Shown here one piece after another: positions 1 through 11,717 of a stretch of DNA of 64,000 nucleotides. The DNA comes from Warburgia ugandensis (Eukaryota; Streptophyta; Magnoliopsida; Canellales; Canellaceae). The stretch covers positions 48,126,001-48,190,000 of the forward strand of contig CP141127.1 of assembly GCA_035236585.1 (NCBI GenBank), given 5' to 3'. Each line of letters opens with the position of its first letter. Position 1 is the first letter of the stretch. The notes beneath the pieces are model-generated. The model was not told where the DNA came from. It was given only the letters and a program-made list of their open reading frames with translations, and did no database searches. The position numbers and the translations under genes were made by a program.

Positions 1-235
1 AAAAAAAGAGTTGTTGGAAGTTGTATTTGCCTTAAAAAAGTTTAGATCTTACTTGCTAGGACTTAAGGTCATTGGCTATAGACCACCGATCACTAAACTA
101 CCTTCTCTTTAAGAAGGATGTTAAACCTAGGCTAATCTAATGAATATTATTGCTACATGAGTTTCATTTAAAAATTCAGCATAAGAAAGGTTCTAAAAAT
201 GTTGTAGCTGACTACTTATACAGGTTAATTGTAGA
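1..235 (+). pseudogene. Ty3/gypsy RNase H domain remnant (element A)
   Basis: Translation of the first bases gives KKELLEVVFALKKFRSYLLG, the classic Ty3/gypsy RNase H stretch that follows reverse transcriptase. It is followed after frameshifts by a tail reading IQHKKGSKNVVADYLYRL (about 175-230), the usual end of the domain before the integrase linker. In an active element this domain degrades the RNA strand of the RNA/DNA hybrid during reverse transcription. Here there are stops and shifts between the two blocks, and the upstream reverse transcriptase lies outside the window. The family is Athila/Tat-like by wording of the motifs. Non-functional. Confidence 0.85.
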
Positions 236-375
236 GTCTACTACCGAAAATGTTCCTATAACAACAACTTTTTTTGGGACGAACAATTATTGCACATTTC
301 CTAATTGCGTTGGTATGCAGATATTGTTAATTACCTTGTCGTAGGTCAAATTCCTAATCATTAGTCAAAACAAAT

Positions 376-1375
376 ATGAAAAGATTTATTACCAAGGTCA
401 AACACTTTATATGGGACAATCCATACTTATTCAAGTACTATCCTGATAAGGTCATAAGGAGATGCATACTAGATCATGATCATCATAAAATCATTTTCTT
501 TGGTCATGACCATGCATGCGGGGGCCATTTTAGTTCTACAAAGACTACTGCAAAGATTTTGCAGTGTGGTTTGGCTGCAAAGATTTTGCAGTGTGGTTTG
601 GCTTACTATTTTTAGGGATTCACATGCTTACTACATAACATTTGCTAGATATCAAGAGTTAGGGGGAATGGGTGAAAGAAATATGATGCCCTCAACCTAT
701 TATTATCATCAAGCATTTTGATGTTTGGGGCATAGATTTTATGGGACCCTTTCCTAACTCCTTTGATTATCTTTACATCCTAGTGGGAGTGGACTACATG
801 TCCAAATGGGTGGAATAGCTTGCAACACCAATGACAAGGTCGTGGTCAAGATTTTAAAAGAAAATATATTTGTGAGCTTCAGCACTCCTAGTGCCACAAT
901 TAGTGATGGGAGGAACACTTTTGCAATAGAGTATTTGTGAACTTAATAATAATAAAATATGGTGTTACTCATAGGAATGCTATCCCTTAACATCCCTAGA
1001 CTAGTGGATAGGTAGAAGTGTCAAATAGGGAGATAAAGCGAATTTTAGAAAAATAATCAATCTAAATAGGAAAGACTGGTCTTTAAGACTTAATGATGCT
1101 ATATGAGCTTATTGTAATACATTTAAAACCCCTATAAGAATGTCATTCTACTGCTCGGTCTATGGAAAGGCCTACCACCTCCTAGTAGAACATTATCATA
1201 AAGCATATTGGGGCATTAAAAATCTCAATTTTGACTTAGATACTCTGGAACCAGCAAAAAATTGCAACTTAATGAGTTGGATAAGCTTACAAAAGATGCA
1301 TATGAGTCGGCCAAGATATACAATGAATGCATGAAAAGCTCACATGATATACACATTCTATGCAAATCCTTCAAC
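376..1375 (+). pseudogene. Ty3/gypsy integrase remnant (element A)
   Basis: The first frame (376-615) carries the N-terminal zinc-finger part, with histidine-rich HDHACGGHF and KTTAKILQCG. Further down, frames shift repeatedly but the catalytic core is readable: [16 protein letters not shown] (about 717-762), VDYMSKWVE (about 790-815), a degraded SDGG block near 905, YGVTHRNAIP (about 958-988), SNREIKRILEK (about 1020-1052) and the GPY-like tail near 1140-1330. These are in the order of a Ty3/gypsy integrase, which inserts the cDNA into the host genome. Many stops and frameshifts, so inactive. It continues directly from the RNase H remnant, so both belong to one element. Confidence 0.88.
550..603 (+). 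repeat. 27-bp perfect in-frame tandem duplication in the integrase remnant
   Basis: Bases 550-576 and 577-603 are identical 27-mers, giving the nonapeptide AKILQCGLA twice. It lies just after the CGGHF zinc-finger motif. One copy is the normal family sequence, the other a recent slippage or tandem duplication. Confidence 0.95.
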
Positions 1376-1789
1376 CCAGGATAGAAAGTCCTTTGGTAGA
1401 ACTCTAAGTTGTATCTATTCCCATGAAAACTTCCCTCTTGATTGACTGGACCCTGCATAGTTCGTACTATTTACCCTCATGGGGCCATCAACATAGAAAA
1501 GGATGGAGAGATTTCAAAAGTTAATGGGCAAAGGCTAAAACCCTTTCTAGTGTTGGTCAACCTTGAAGTAGAAGAAATCTTGCTAGATGAACCAATCTAC
1601 CATGACCAACCTTAGCATGTTCCCTAATACTATCATTGCATTCATCACAACATTGTACGTTTGGTTGAAGACATTAAATTTAACTCTCACTGGTAAGAAA
1701 CACAGGGTTTTTAGAGAGTTTAATTGTTCTACATTATCTATTTATCATATAGGAGTCCTATGTTTCCAAACATTGGGGAGAATGTTTAG
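1376..1789 (+). other. Decayed end of pol and C-terminal extension of element A
   Basis: No clean frame. The stretch links the integrase remnant to the G-rich block at 1790 and lines up in position with the region after the protease in element C. Small open frames here show no domain. Confidence 0.4.
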
Positions 1790-1806
1790 TTCAGGTTGGG
1801 GGTGTA
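1790..1806 (+). other. Polypurine-like motif after pol of element A
   Basis: TTCAGGTTGGGGGTGTA followed by a block containing ATGCAT. The same block occurs after the coding part of element C (15400-15416, plus) and element B (8690-8708, minus). It resembles a 3' polypurine tract but stands about 1.5 kb upstream of the LTR in B and C, so it is an internal G-rich tract. Confidence 0.7.
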
Positions 1807-2700
1807 AATATGCATGAGATCTTTTTCTTTAAAAAAAAAAAAATTGGTTTTTAAGGTCAATGTTCCTTTACTATAATGAGAATTGGATTTTTAGACTCTT
1901 AGATTTTTCTACTTTAACTTCTTAATAGAAATGCATATGGTTAATCTTGTGTTTTATTCATGTCTTAAAGTATTTTATAAAAGTTAAATCTCATAACAAA
2001 CTTATACAAAATGCATGGTCTAGACTAATAGATAATTATGAGTTAGAGACCTTGAGGAAAATCAGTGGAGACCTATACCCTGTGAGTATTAAAGATTATC
2101 ATTTTTTTGAGGATTATATATATATATATATATTCCTTATTTTCTTCAAAGCATATAAATTTGAAAATTCCTAGTGTTTTCGTTTGGATCAATTGCCAAG
2201 AATCAAATAGGAGTACTAACTTTCTTTCCTGAATATTTATTGAATCTAATAGGCTTTAAGAAACATAAAGCCTACCCAATATATGATACCACTAGTTAGA
2301 CCCGTTAAGCCTCTTGGTAAGCCTTTCCTTCAAAACCCCATTTACCTTGACCTAGAAACCCCAGTTAAATATCCATTACCCATCTTTTAAAATAACTAGA
2401 GATGGTAGAAAAGGAAGAATAGGACAAAAGTCTAAGAAGTGAGAAATATCAAGCTATCTACAAAGAAAAAGCCTTTTCTCAAAGAAAAAAAGAAATATCA
2501 AGAAAAAGAAAATTTGTGAAGAGAGAAAGGAAAAATAGAAAAGATATTCACCTCAATACACTCAAAAATATAGTTGTCCAAACAACACTCACTGAGGACC
2601 TCTACTCAAATTTGAAACTTCAAATCTTTTTAACCTTTTTTTCATAGAACCTTTCCCAAGCCTACATAGGCAAAATTTTGTAACATATACATTTCTGACC
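1807..2700 (+). mobile_element. 3' noncoding region of element A
   Basis: Non-coding, AT-rich. It is homologous to 15417-16310 of element C and, in reverse complement, to the 7.8-8.7 kb part of element B. Shared landmarks are the AATAGGAGTA block near 2208 and 15826 and the block ending in CCTTTCCCAAGCCTA near 2651 and 16274. Relative to C, about 600 bp including the LTR-adjacent PPT and LTR start is missing, so the junction into the LTR piece is a deletion. Confidence 0.7.
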
Positions 2701-4386
2701 TAATAATACAAAAGTTTGATATTTTGCACATCCATGAGCTAATCTAGAGTATGTATGTAAATGATCGTAATTTGCTAGAAGTTAATTAGGATTTTTCTTC
2801 TTTTGTAGGTGTTGAGAAGGTAATCTAAATCTCAAGATTGAACCAGATCGAAATTGAAGTCATTCATGAGGTTTGCTAGTCTAACTAGGAAACCTAAGCA
2901 AGTCAAAGCATAAATGTCATCAATTCAAGGTGTGATGAAGGTTCAAGACTATCCTAGAGCAAGCAAGAAGGCAATTGGAGAAGCAAAAGTTGACTAGAAA
3001 TGGATCCAAGCCAAGCCATACATTTCCACCACTGTTGCATGGGTTCCATTTAAGCCACCTAAGCCACTAAAGCTATGAAAAAGGGTGATACGCCATGTGA
3101 GCTACTCAAGCCTTGAAGCCAAGCAATGGAGCCACTTAAGCCACCAAGGAATGAGTCATCAAGCCAAGGAGGAGTGCCATATGGATTCACACAATTGGAG
3201 CATCAATTCAAACAACTTCCTTATGTTAAAAGTGTGACTTTTAAGGGATTTGGGAGATTAATGTAAAAGGTAAGATGATCTTGTAGTAAAGGACCCATAA
3301 AGAGAGAAAAACTCATATTCCTATTCCATTTCCTAATCCTAACCTACCCATCCTACTAGGATTCTATGTTTTTAAGTGAAGGAGGAAGAAACTATCCAAA
3401 AGGAGGATGCACGCCTCACTTTCCTGTTTGGTGATCAAGGGTTTCCTAAATTGGAAACCTTGGATGTACTTTAATTCAATTAACTTCAAAACCCTAGATT
3501 TTTCCATATCTTTCCTAAATCTTATTCCTTAGCTAATTTCTTGATTTTTCACCTTTCAAATCCATCTCACTAGAAGGGTGGAGAGCCACTTTCCTTCTAT
3601 GGAAAAGGATGCCTTCCTCACTTTCTAATTTAGAAACCAGCTATCTCATATTTATTTCTCTCTCTTATATCATCTTTAATAACATCATTCCTAGCTAAAT
3701 TTTCTCCTCCTAACCTTTCTCATTCAATACCCTAGCCATAATGCTACTTTCCTCATGTTTTCACCCCTTTCTAAGTTAGGAAACCATTCATTTATATATA
3801 GCCCCATGTTTCATATGAATTTTCCAAGTAGAGGTGGGTGACACAACTTGAAATCAAGTTTTCCTTTAGTGTTATTGGCTGTTGAACTTTGGTATTTCTT
3901 AGATGCTTCTCTCCCTTTTGATTTCTAATTATTGACTTGGTTATTTGCTCTCCAATTTGGGCTAGCAGTGTGCTTTTAGTTTAGTTTTTATTGCTTAGTT
4001 TCCATTGTTTTGCTTTCTAGTTTTACACCTTTCTTTCCATCTAGCTTTCTTCTTTCTTATTTACCTCAATTCTACTTGTTATCTTTGTTATTCCCACAAG
4101 ATTTAAGTTAACTCATCTCTATTAGTGACATCTAAGAGAAGAGCTAGGTTAAATCCTTCATTTCCTCACTTGAATTCCATGTTTTCTACCTGCTTTTTCC
4201 CTCAGTCATGAGTAGTTTTTGCTTAGATAGTTCACCCACTTAGCTTTCTTTTCTCTTGAATTCGTTTCTAGGTTATCTTTACATGTCATCATAATTTAGT
4301 TTATAAGCTATAGATTGTACTTTTGTTACAGTTTAGATTAGGTATTATGCTTAGGAATTGGACGCAATTTTTAGCCTTTGTATTCA
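2701..4386 (+). mobile_element. Partial LTR of element A
   Basis: From about 2808 the sequence runs parallel to the 3' LTR of element C (16993 onward). Shared landmarks are GTGTTGAGAAG, the block with CCTAGTCTAACTAGG-like wording, the repeated 'caagcc/aagccacc' stretch, and GGTGATCAAGGGTTTCCTAAA. Homology stops near 4386, where a CACTA-like fragment follows. Bases 2701-2807 align poorly. Contains no coding sequence. Confidence 0.7.
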
Positions 4387-4460
4387 TTTTTATATAAGTG
4401 ACTTCAAAAGTCAAATACATTTGAAGTCATTTAGACTAAATGACTTTATATCTTGGGGCC
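4387..4460. mobile_element. Left fragment of a CACTA-like non-autonomous element
   Basis: Contains repeated AAGTGACTT / AAATGACTTTA words also found at 13858-14029 on the other side of element B. I see no left terminus, so this side is truncated or eroded. See the right fragment. Confidence 0.35.
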
Positions 4461-6194
4461 TATTGTGTTTTTCGCAAGTGTATGGGCTATTGTAGTATAG
4501 CATGTGCAAGTATGGGTTGATCCCACAGGGACTCGCTTTAAGTAATTGGAGTTTTAATAAAATTTATTTCTTTAAAAATTGAAATTAAATGACAAAAATT
4601 CACAGAAAGAGAAATTAGACTTTAGATGTGTTTAATCAATGAAATTACAGAGGTTTAATCCAAACAAAACAAAAATTTAACTAAAATCTAATATATTAAA
4701 ACTCCAATATGCCTTCATCAACATGTTTCTAGTGCTTCTAATTAATGATCACCTGGATGAATTAGGCAAATTCCAAAAATTCTAAGAGATCTACCTAGAT
4801 AATAAATTTGGATATTAATGGCTTATATTTGATTTTTGATTCTCAAATTGAACATTAGAAATGATAAAAATGCTTTAAAATATAACCCAGATCTGAAAGT
4901 TAATTGAAAATTGTGATTGAAACAGATGAGAAATTGAAGATATCCTAAAAGTAAATCAGAACCATTGATTTAGTTAAACATGGATTGATAAAATAGTTTC
5001 TAGATTAAATAGAACGCAAATAAGAGTAACATCATGACGAAATGTAATTAAAATTATTCTACTGAGGACAAAAAGAGAATTTTTCCTGAAAGTTCCCTCT
5101 TTTTCCCGCAAAACAAAAAACTCGAAGGAAAAAGTCAAATTTCACGAGCTAATGCTAATGGAGACAATAAGGAGAGAAGGGCAGACACTAATGTTGTGGA
5201 TCAAAAGCGAGAGAGAAACGACGCCCTCCCGATGCCTGTGTGGTGATGAAGAAGAAGGTGGGGGGTGATACAAGTAGCGAGCGATGGAAGCTGGGAAGCC
5301 TAGAGCATTGTCTGGCTTAATGGAGGATTGCCGGTCATGGAAGAACAGGGGCAAACTGGGCTAGCCGGTGATGGGTGGAACCCTGGGTCAGTGAAGATGA
5401 TGCCGTGGAGTGTGTGATTGATGATGATGATGATGATGGCTAGAGTTGACTAGGACTGGGATGCTGTCAGGAAAAAGGGAGAGACATAGATGAGTAGTGG
5501 AGACTGCTTGGCCATAGAGGGAGATTGAAATGACACCGGTATCAGACTTGGCAAAGGACACTGAAAAATGGGTTTTCATTGGAAAATTTTGATGATGGAG
5601 ATAATTGGGAAGAGAAGGCAATGTGGAGCAATCTAGGGTAGTCAGAGAGATGGGAGGAGAGAGGATATTGGGTAGTGCTGGGCAAAGACCAATGCTGGCT
5701 TGGTACGAGAAGGCATCAAGCAGGAGATTGTGCTATTCAGAGGCTGGTGAAATTGACAGAGATGGGTGATCCGACATAGTAAAGGGGTGAAGTAGGGATT
5801 GGATCTGGGCAGTGCTATGCATGTGAACAAGGAACTTGAGAAGAAGGGTAGGAAAAGAAAAGTTGGAAGGGGGGTGACTGGTGATGGGTTGAGGTGCGGT
5901 AAACACAAAGGAAATTGGAACAAAATGATGAGAGGGAGAAGGAGAGAATGAGAGGCAGGGTTGAGCATGGAGAAGAGGGAGATGGGGCATTGAAGGAGAT
6001 TACGGTGAACAACACTTGGAATCTAGAGAGGGTAGGAAAAAGGGAAAAACATTGGCAACAAGAGAGACAAGGAAAACAAACTGATTCGTAAGAAAGAAAA
6101 ACGATTCAAGAGAAAGAGGCAAGCAGAACTAAAAGGAAAAACAACCCCAAAACTCCACAAAAAAAAAGTTCCTTTAAGAATCTCCTTGTTCCCT

Positions 6195-6201
6195 CTTTAT
6201 A
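6195..6201 (-). promoter_or_regulatory. Probable TATA box of the element B 3' LTR
   Basis: Minus-strand CTTATAAAGAGGG. The other LTR has CTTATAACGAGGG at the matching place (near 13430), so it was present before divergence. The foldback MITE starts about 38 bp upstream of it in the sense of transcription. Confidence 0.5.
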
Positions 6202-6238
6202 AGACTTTCCCTCTTTCTTTATCCTTAAGAGTTAATTT

Positions 6239-6769
6239 CTGTAACAGCTCGAGGAACCACACCCTGCAACGATATTGTCCGCTTTGGAAACTGGGGCACA
6301 TATCACCCAGCCCCCACACTGTTTTGTTCTTCTCCCGTGGGAGAAAAGGCCTCGTTGCAAGGGAAGTCCTCACCACTCTTATCAATAGCCCAGTCACTTT
6401 CCCATTAGCGATGTGAGACTAACTCCTAGTCCCTCACCCCCCTAGAAGCCTACCAACCCTCTTGGTCCGCCCTTATCAGCACAAGGCTTCACCTCTCCCC
6501 CTTAAGGGACACGCGTCCCCGCGTGTCACACGCAAGCACCCCGCGTGTGATTAGCCACCCACACCGGGTCAAGGGTTGGCTCTGATTAGTCCCACATCAC
6601 TAAGGGGAAAGTGACTGGGTTGTTGATAAGAGTGGTGAGGACTTCCCTTACAATGAGGCCTTTTCACCCACGGGGGAAGAACAAAATCGTGTGGGGGCTG
6701 GGTGATATGGGCCCTGGTTTCCAAAGCGGACAATATCATTACAGGGTGTGGGCCCTCAGGCTATTACTG
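6239..6769. mobile_element. 531-bp foldback MITE inserted in the B LTR
   Basis: Long terminal inverted repeats of about 180 bp: left arm begins CTGTAACAGCTCGAGG, right arm ends as the reverse complement of CAGTAATAGCCTGAGGG. Both arms carry GATATTGTCCGCTTTGG, a GAGTGGTGAGGACTTCCC block and a CACATCRCTAA-type block before a unique GC-rich centre (CGCGTGTGA). The 11718-13854 LTR lacks the insert. This architecture matches a widespread dicot foldback repeat. Each arm encodes the same spurious frame (6197-6397 minus, 6611-6826 plus). A target duplication around GTTTCC is suggested but eroded. Confidence 0.85.
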
Positions 6770-7170
6770 TTTCCCTCTAAGATACTTTCTCTTCTTCCAT
6801 ATCATATCCATAGTCTCCTCTTTTGATTAGAATTCTTCTTCTTTCGAGAAACCTTCCAATTCTACTTTATCAATGATCTAGTCCATCAATGCTCTCTTGT
6901 ATAATCTGCACCATTGAACATATATCTGAGCCATCCAAGCCTCCTTTACTTGATCTACAAGACATTAGACTAGATCAGAGTTATCTAACTATACATTAAG
7001 CATCTAATTAGCTCAGATGATCACTTGACCATTAATTTCTACAAATTAATCATTGCATGGTCAATTGGAGCTAAATTCAAAATCAAACTAAAAATTACAA
7101 ATTTGATTGGTTAGATGATCTAATTGAATGCTAAATTAGGGCTATTTTGATTGAAATTGAACACTTAACA

Positions 7171-7184
7171 CATCCCCAAACTAG
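7171..7184 (-). other. Polypurine tract of element B
   Basis: Minus strand reads TAGTTTGGGGATG directly abutting the LTR start TGTTAAG. This is the standard position and composition of the plus-strand primer of Ty3/gypsy elements. Confidence 0.85.
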
Positions 7185-7937
7185 CATTTTGCTAATCTCG
7201 AGCAAAACATGTAGAAAACCATTTTACAAAAACTTGTAAAAAGTGTCACTCTCATTGGTACTCAGGATTGCATTTAGCACATGCAACAAGCCCTTGAACC
7301 CCTAGATTACCCTAGTGGACAAGTTATGTTGCGTGAGGGTTTGCAATGAATATACCCACAAAATTCAATAAGGTTATCCCCTAGTTTATCTCAGGGAATC
7401 CTCATTCATTAGCAATCTACAATTTTTCACAACTTAATGGAGAAGATTTGACAATTGTACACATCATGTGCATATTAAATACATTTTATTTGAGTTATTT
7501 CTTAGAGTGCATGTGTGTACAGCCACATAAATCTTGACTTCTAACTAGATGTACTTAAATTCCATTGAAAATATGTCTTGACCTCAAATCCTCACAGGTA
7601 TATGCTCAGAAATGAAACTCTTGGATAAGGGGCTTAAACATATTTCTCTCATTATGTGATCGAATCTAACAAGCTAATCATTCACATAAATCTCTTGAAT
7701 GCTCATGAGACAAAGAAGAGTGATCCCTAAGAGTGGATATTATCACCAAGAATATTATGGGTCTTTTACCTTAATTTCTTCTTTTTATCTCCTCTTAAAG
7801 GCTATGTTCCACCTAGGATCAATAGGTCTTCAACTAGGATGAAATATAGGCTTAGGACAGGTTTAGAAAAGAAGGATATAAGAGTTTTAAAGATTCAAAA
7901 TTGAGTAGAGGTCTTCAATAAAGTGAATATCTCTTTC

Positions 7938-7980
<43 letters not shown>

Positions 7981-8689
7981 TTCTTTGGAAGAAAGACTAC
8001 TCATTTTTCTCACTTCTTTAACTTTTTGTTCAACTTTTAAACTTTCTCTACTAACTCTACTCATTTTGAAAATGGGTAGTGGTTATTTATTTTTCTAGTT
8101 TATTTTCAGTTAAGGTGAGTGGGGTTAAGAAAGATAAGGCTTACTAATAGGCTCAAAGGCTAACTAGTGGTAAGATATACTAGGTAGAGCAATGATGGCC
8201 TATATCATTTCCTAAGTTTCCTAAAGCTTCAGATTTAATAAATTTTTTGGAATTAAAGCTATTACTCCTATATATTCTTTATGTTTAACCAAAACAAGGA
8301 TAACAAGATCACACTAATTTATATACACTAAAGAAATTGTGGAATTACTTATAACTCTCTGAAAGAAGATAGTCTCTAAATCTACTGGGTTATAAGTCTC
8401 CACTGATTTTCCTTAGGGTCACTAAGTCATACCTCTCTATTAGTCTTGACTATGTAGTTTTCGAGAATTAACTTTCATAAACTGCTTCACGTATGAATAA
8501 TATGCAAAACCAATCATATGCATTCCCATTAAGAGATGAAAATAGTAGAATTACTAAATTCTGAACATCTAGTTCTCATCACAATAAGGGAACTCTACCT
8601 TAAAAAAAAAAAAAAATCAAATTTTTTTTTCTTTTTTCATTTCAAAAGAATAAAAAAACTCAAGCAACTTCAAAATTCCTATATGCATC
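7185..8689 (-). mobile_element. 3' noncoding region of element B
   Basis: Reverse complement of the 15417-16917 part of element C; for instance the 8210-8460 stretch reads as 15620-15880 backwards. No open frame of interest. Contains a (TC)n tract. Confidence 0.75.
7943..7975. repeat. (TC)n microsatellite
   Basis: About 16 uninterrupted TC units inside the element B tail. Confidence 0.95.
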
Positions 8690-8708
8690 TACACCCCCGA
8701 AACTTGAA
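8690..8708 (-). other. Internal polypurine-like motif of element B
   Basis: Minus strand TTCAAGTTTCGGGGGTGTA preceded by GAGGACAATGTTT. It is the counterpart of 1790-1806 and 15400-15416 and lies 1.5 kb from the true PPT. Confidence 0.7.
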
Positions 8709-9739
8709 TAAAACATTGTCCTCAATGTTTGAAAAACATAGGATCCTATATGATAATGGAAGGATGTAGAAGATGGAGATTTAAAAAACATCTGGGTTGC
8801 CTCCTAGGAAGTGCTAAATTTTACATCTTCAGCCAAACATGGCCTAACCTAACTTTGTAAACCTAGAGCTAACCGAGTCAGCTTATTTGTCCTAATCCTA
8901 ACCTTAAGATGAAATGACCAGATTTCTCACGCCACTTCAAAATCTCAAGGTAATCTATATATTTCCTCCACCCTAAAATTTTTGGTTGTGTTAACATTAA
9001 AACAATGAAGATCACCATGATTTTGAATTATGGGGAATCATATTAATGATCCCCATCTTCAAAATTTCATGGTATTCAATATAATTCATCCACCTCAAAA
9101 ATTGAGGGGATAGTATCGCAATGATTTCGTGTACGACCATGCATTTTATTGGACCATTTACAAATGAATGGCCCTTTTCTTCACCAAATTGAGGGATAAC
9201 AATGGCCATTATATTTAGGTTACCTTTTTCCTCTTTTTCCCTAACATTATCCTGAAATTGGGGTATAAGTTGACTCTGCCCTTCCTTAAAAGGTTATTCT
9301 TGTATTACTAGAGGTGGGGACAAGGTTTGGCTTAAACCCTAGTTATCTTCTTATGTGTACCCTAGAGTTGTTTGATGTAGGGCTAGTACATCAATGGTCT
9401 CTTTTTCTTCTTGTTTTATGGGCATAAGTAAGGTGTCAAATGGGCCTACATGACTATCTTGTGATTGTTCAAATAAGGTCGATAAGTTCCAATCAGGTAC
9501 ATCTTCTACATTATAAGGTTCAATATGAATTTTAGGCTCTATAGGAGTTCTACTCTAGTTTTCCATTGAGACGCATCCATCAAAGGCATAGTATCTAGGA
9601 ACTGATTCACCTCCTCAATAGATGTGTCTTCATCAAAGTCATAAAAATGAGCGGGAGGTTTTGGGTTGGACATTTCTGAAGCTTTATTTTCTTCATCAAT
9701 GAAAGTCTCTTCATCATAATCGTAAGGAGCAAGACATGG

Positions 9740-10525
9740 TTAGAGTAGATTTGAGTTGGAGGTTTCTATGGATGGTTGTGAACATTGTGGCTTAGAAGGA
9801 TCATAAGAAATTTCCATCCTATTATCAGTAATAAATGGCTCTTCATTATCCCTAATTTGCTTTAGTTCCTTAGTCCTTTTTATAATTTCAACAATGTTTT
9901 TGTTAGTATTTTCCCACATTAGTTTCATTTCCTTTACCCATTTCTCCATCTCTTATTCATTTCCTTCTGGTTAGCAATTATGACTTGTTATGTTCTCTCA
10001 AAAAATTGTTGTTCTTCTAATGGTGGTTCTTCATGTTGTAGAGGCAACGACTCATAGGGGTGGTATTGAGGTACTAAAAAAGGACTGAGTAGGTTGGACA
10101 CATGATGGTTGACCATGATATTATGAATAATCAAGTTAGTGTTGATCAAGGTGGAACCATTGTAGTTCTTCCTGATATTAGTAATCTTGAGACCATGGTT
10201 GTTCATGATGCCTAGCCCATCCATTATAGTCTTGATAATTTATCTCAAGATAAAAATTGCTAGGGTATGTGAATGCATTAGGTGCATCCACTAGCTCTTG
10301 ATAGTATTCATTGTCTATGGAGTTTGATGGGGGCCTTGAAGGAGTGGAATAGGGATGCTTAGAATAGATATAGTCATTATGGTATTGAGTTTGTGGTGCA
10401 ACTTGCCTAGAAGCTATTATCCTAAGCAATTGACTTTCCATAATATCTAACCTATCCATCAATGCATCTAATCTATGAAATCTATCCCCTTCTTGATAAG
10501 CTTTTGTTCTCAACTTCATATACAA
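9740..10525 (-). pseudogene. gag-like / gag-pol linker remnant of element B
   Basis: Three minus-strand frames (10178-10525, 9988-10224, 9740-9949) together form a broken reading region about 0.8 kb long, located where gag belongs, after the PBS and a 1.2-kb leader. The first frame has RLDALMDRLDIMESQLLRII, a hydrophilic helical stretch, then a Tyr/Pro/Asn-rich part. Downstream the third frame is charged (KEMKLMWENTNKNIVEI) and continues after stops into an acidic stretch with DEDTSIEEVNQFLD. I see no capsid signature or zinc knuckle, so the gag assignment rests mainly on position. Confidence 0.45.
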
Positions 10526-11691
10526 CGAAACAAATTGTTCTATACCATGTTGAGGTTTTTTTTTCCTTTTTTTTTTAAGAGGAAAAACTAACCTACATGA
10601 TGTAACCTAACTTCCTAGAATGATGCATGCACAAAGGGCAAAATATAATCCTTGAGGCTAATAAGAAGCAATATTTTGATATTCCTGAATTTGTGTAAGG
10701 ACAATGCTTTTAAATTAGCCTAATCTAACGCTTGTCCTCTCCTTTAAATTTGGCTATTGCTTACCAGCTAGGTTCTACATAAGGTGGTTAATACATTCCT
10801 CATGTAAGGAGGTGTTTAGACCTCAATAAATGTCAATAGAAAACGTGAGAAAATCACTTGGATTTTAAGTCACCCACTATAGCCACAGTGCTCAAAATCC
10901 ACTAGTGATAATAGATAGCATCTTAGTAAGAGGGTCTTATGAGCATGTAATGGCCCTATAGGTCTCTTCTAATTGATTTTAGATTAATTTGAAAGGTAGG
11001 ATTGCACGCTTGACGTGATTATCCTAGGTGGGCTAAGTAGTGGTGATGAAATTCACCCTTGATCTTGTGGGATCGGGTGCCCTTACTAATTAATTTTCAC
11101 TCTTCATGGTAGTTCGATCAGCATATATATCACCTTAAAGCATTAAACATGCCCTAAGAATGCAACTAAAATAATAAACTAATGCAAAACACTAAAAATA
11201 CAATAATTATCAAATATGCTTTCTATATGCAATTATACTACCAACAAATGCAAGATTATTCTAAATGCAAACCATAATTTAGGAAATAAAAGGTGTGAGG
11301 GATAATTATAGTAGAGTTTTCGATGAAGATCAAGTGTGGGCCACCTTATCATTCACTTGCCCTGTATTATACAATCCTTTTTAAATTGAAATGGAAATTG
11401 CAAATTACAAAGGGCCCTCAGTACAAGATTCACTCAAAAGAAAAGGAAAATCCAATTCTAGGAAAGCAGAAAAATTTCTATTTCGATGAAGATCCACTTG
11501 CCAATTTCCTCCATTTTCTAATTTTCGTGAAAAAGAAAAATAAAAATAAGTACCAAATTCAGTAAACAAGGTGATTATGCATTAAAAAATTGAAAAATGC
11601 ACCTAAAAATGCCTAAAATGTTTCTTTGGATTTTTTATTTTTTCTAAATTTTTTGTATTTTTAAATAAATTTTATAAAAAACTCCATTGAT
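10526..11691 (-). mobile_element. 5' leader of element B
   Basis: Between the PBS and the gag-like region on the minus strand. No coding frame or repeat of note. Confidence 0.5.
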
Positions 11692-11711
11692 GGTCCTTGG
11701 CAACTATGCCA
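11692..11711 (-). other. Primer binding site of element B (tRNA-Asp type, decayed)
   Basis: Minus strand TGGCATAGTTGCCAAGGACC starts a few bases after the 5' LTR end. The usual Athila/Tat-type site is TGGCGCCGTTGCCGGGGA. Most differences are C-to-T or G-to-A changes at CpG positions, as expected from decay of methylated DNA. Confidence 0.8.
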
Positions 11712-11717
11712 AAAACT

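Larger units (their letters stand above)
4461..7170 (-). repeat. 3' LTR of element B, with MITE insertion
   Basis: Matches 11718-13854 along its length, for example the GTAGTATAGCATGTGCAAGT block at 4491 and 11751 and the end GAACACTTAACA at 7159 and 13843. It is about 2.71 kb, or 2.18 kb without the 531-bp foldback insertion, against 2.14 kb for the other LTR. The pyrimidine-rich leader gives several overlapping open frames on the minus strand (5142-6015) present in both LTRs. They are low-complexity and not treated as genes. Confidence 0.9.

Noticed and set aside
5142-6015. Minus-strand frames up to 108 codons in the B 3' LTR (also 12568-13243 in the other LTR)
   Set aside because: Low-complexity Pro/Ser/Leu translations of a pyrimidine-rich leader; three overlapping frames are open at once.
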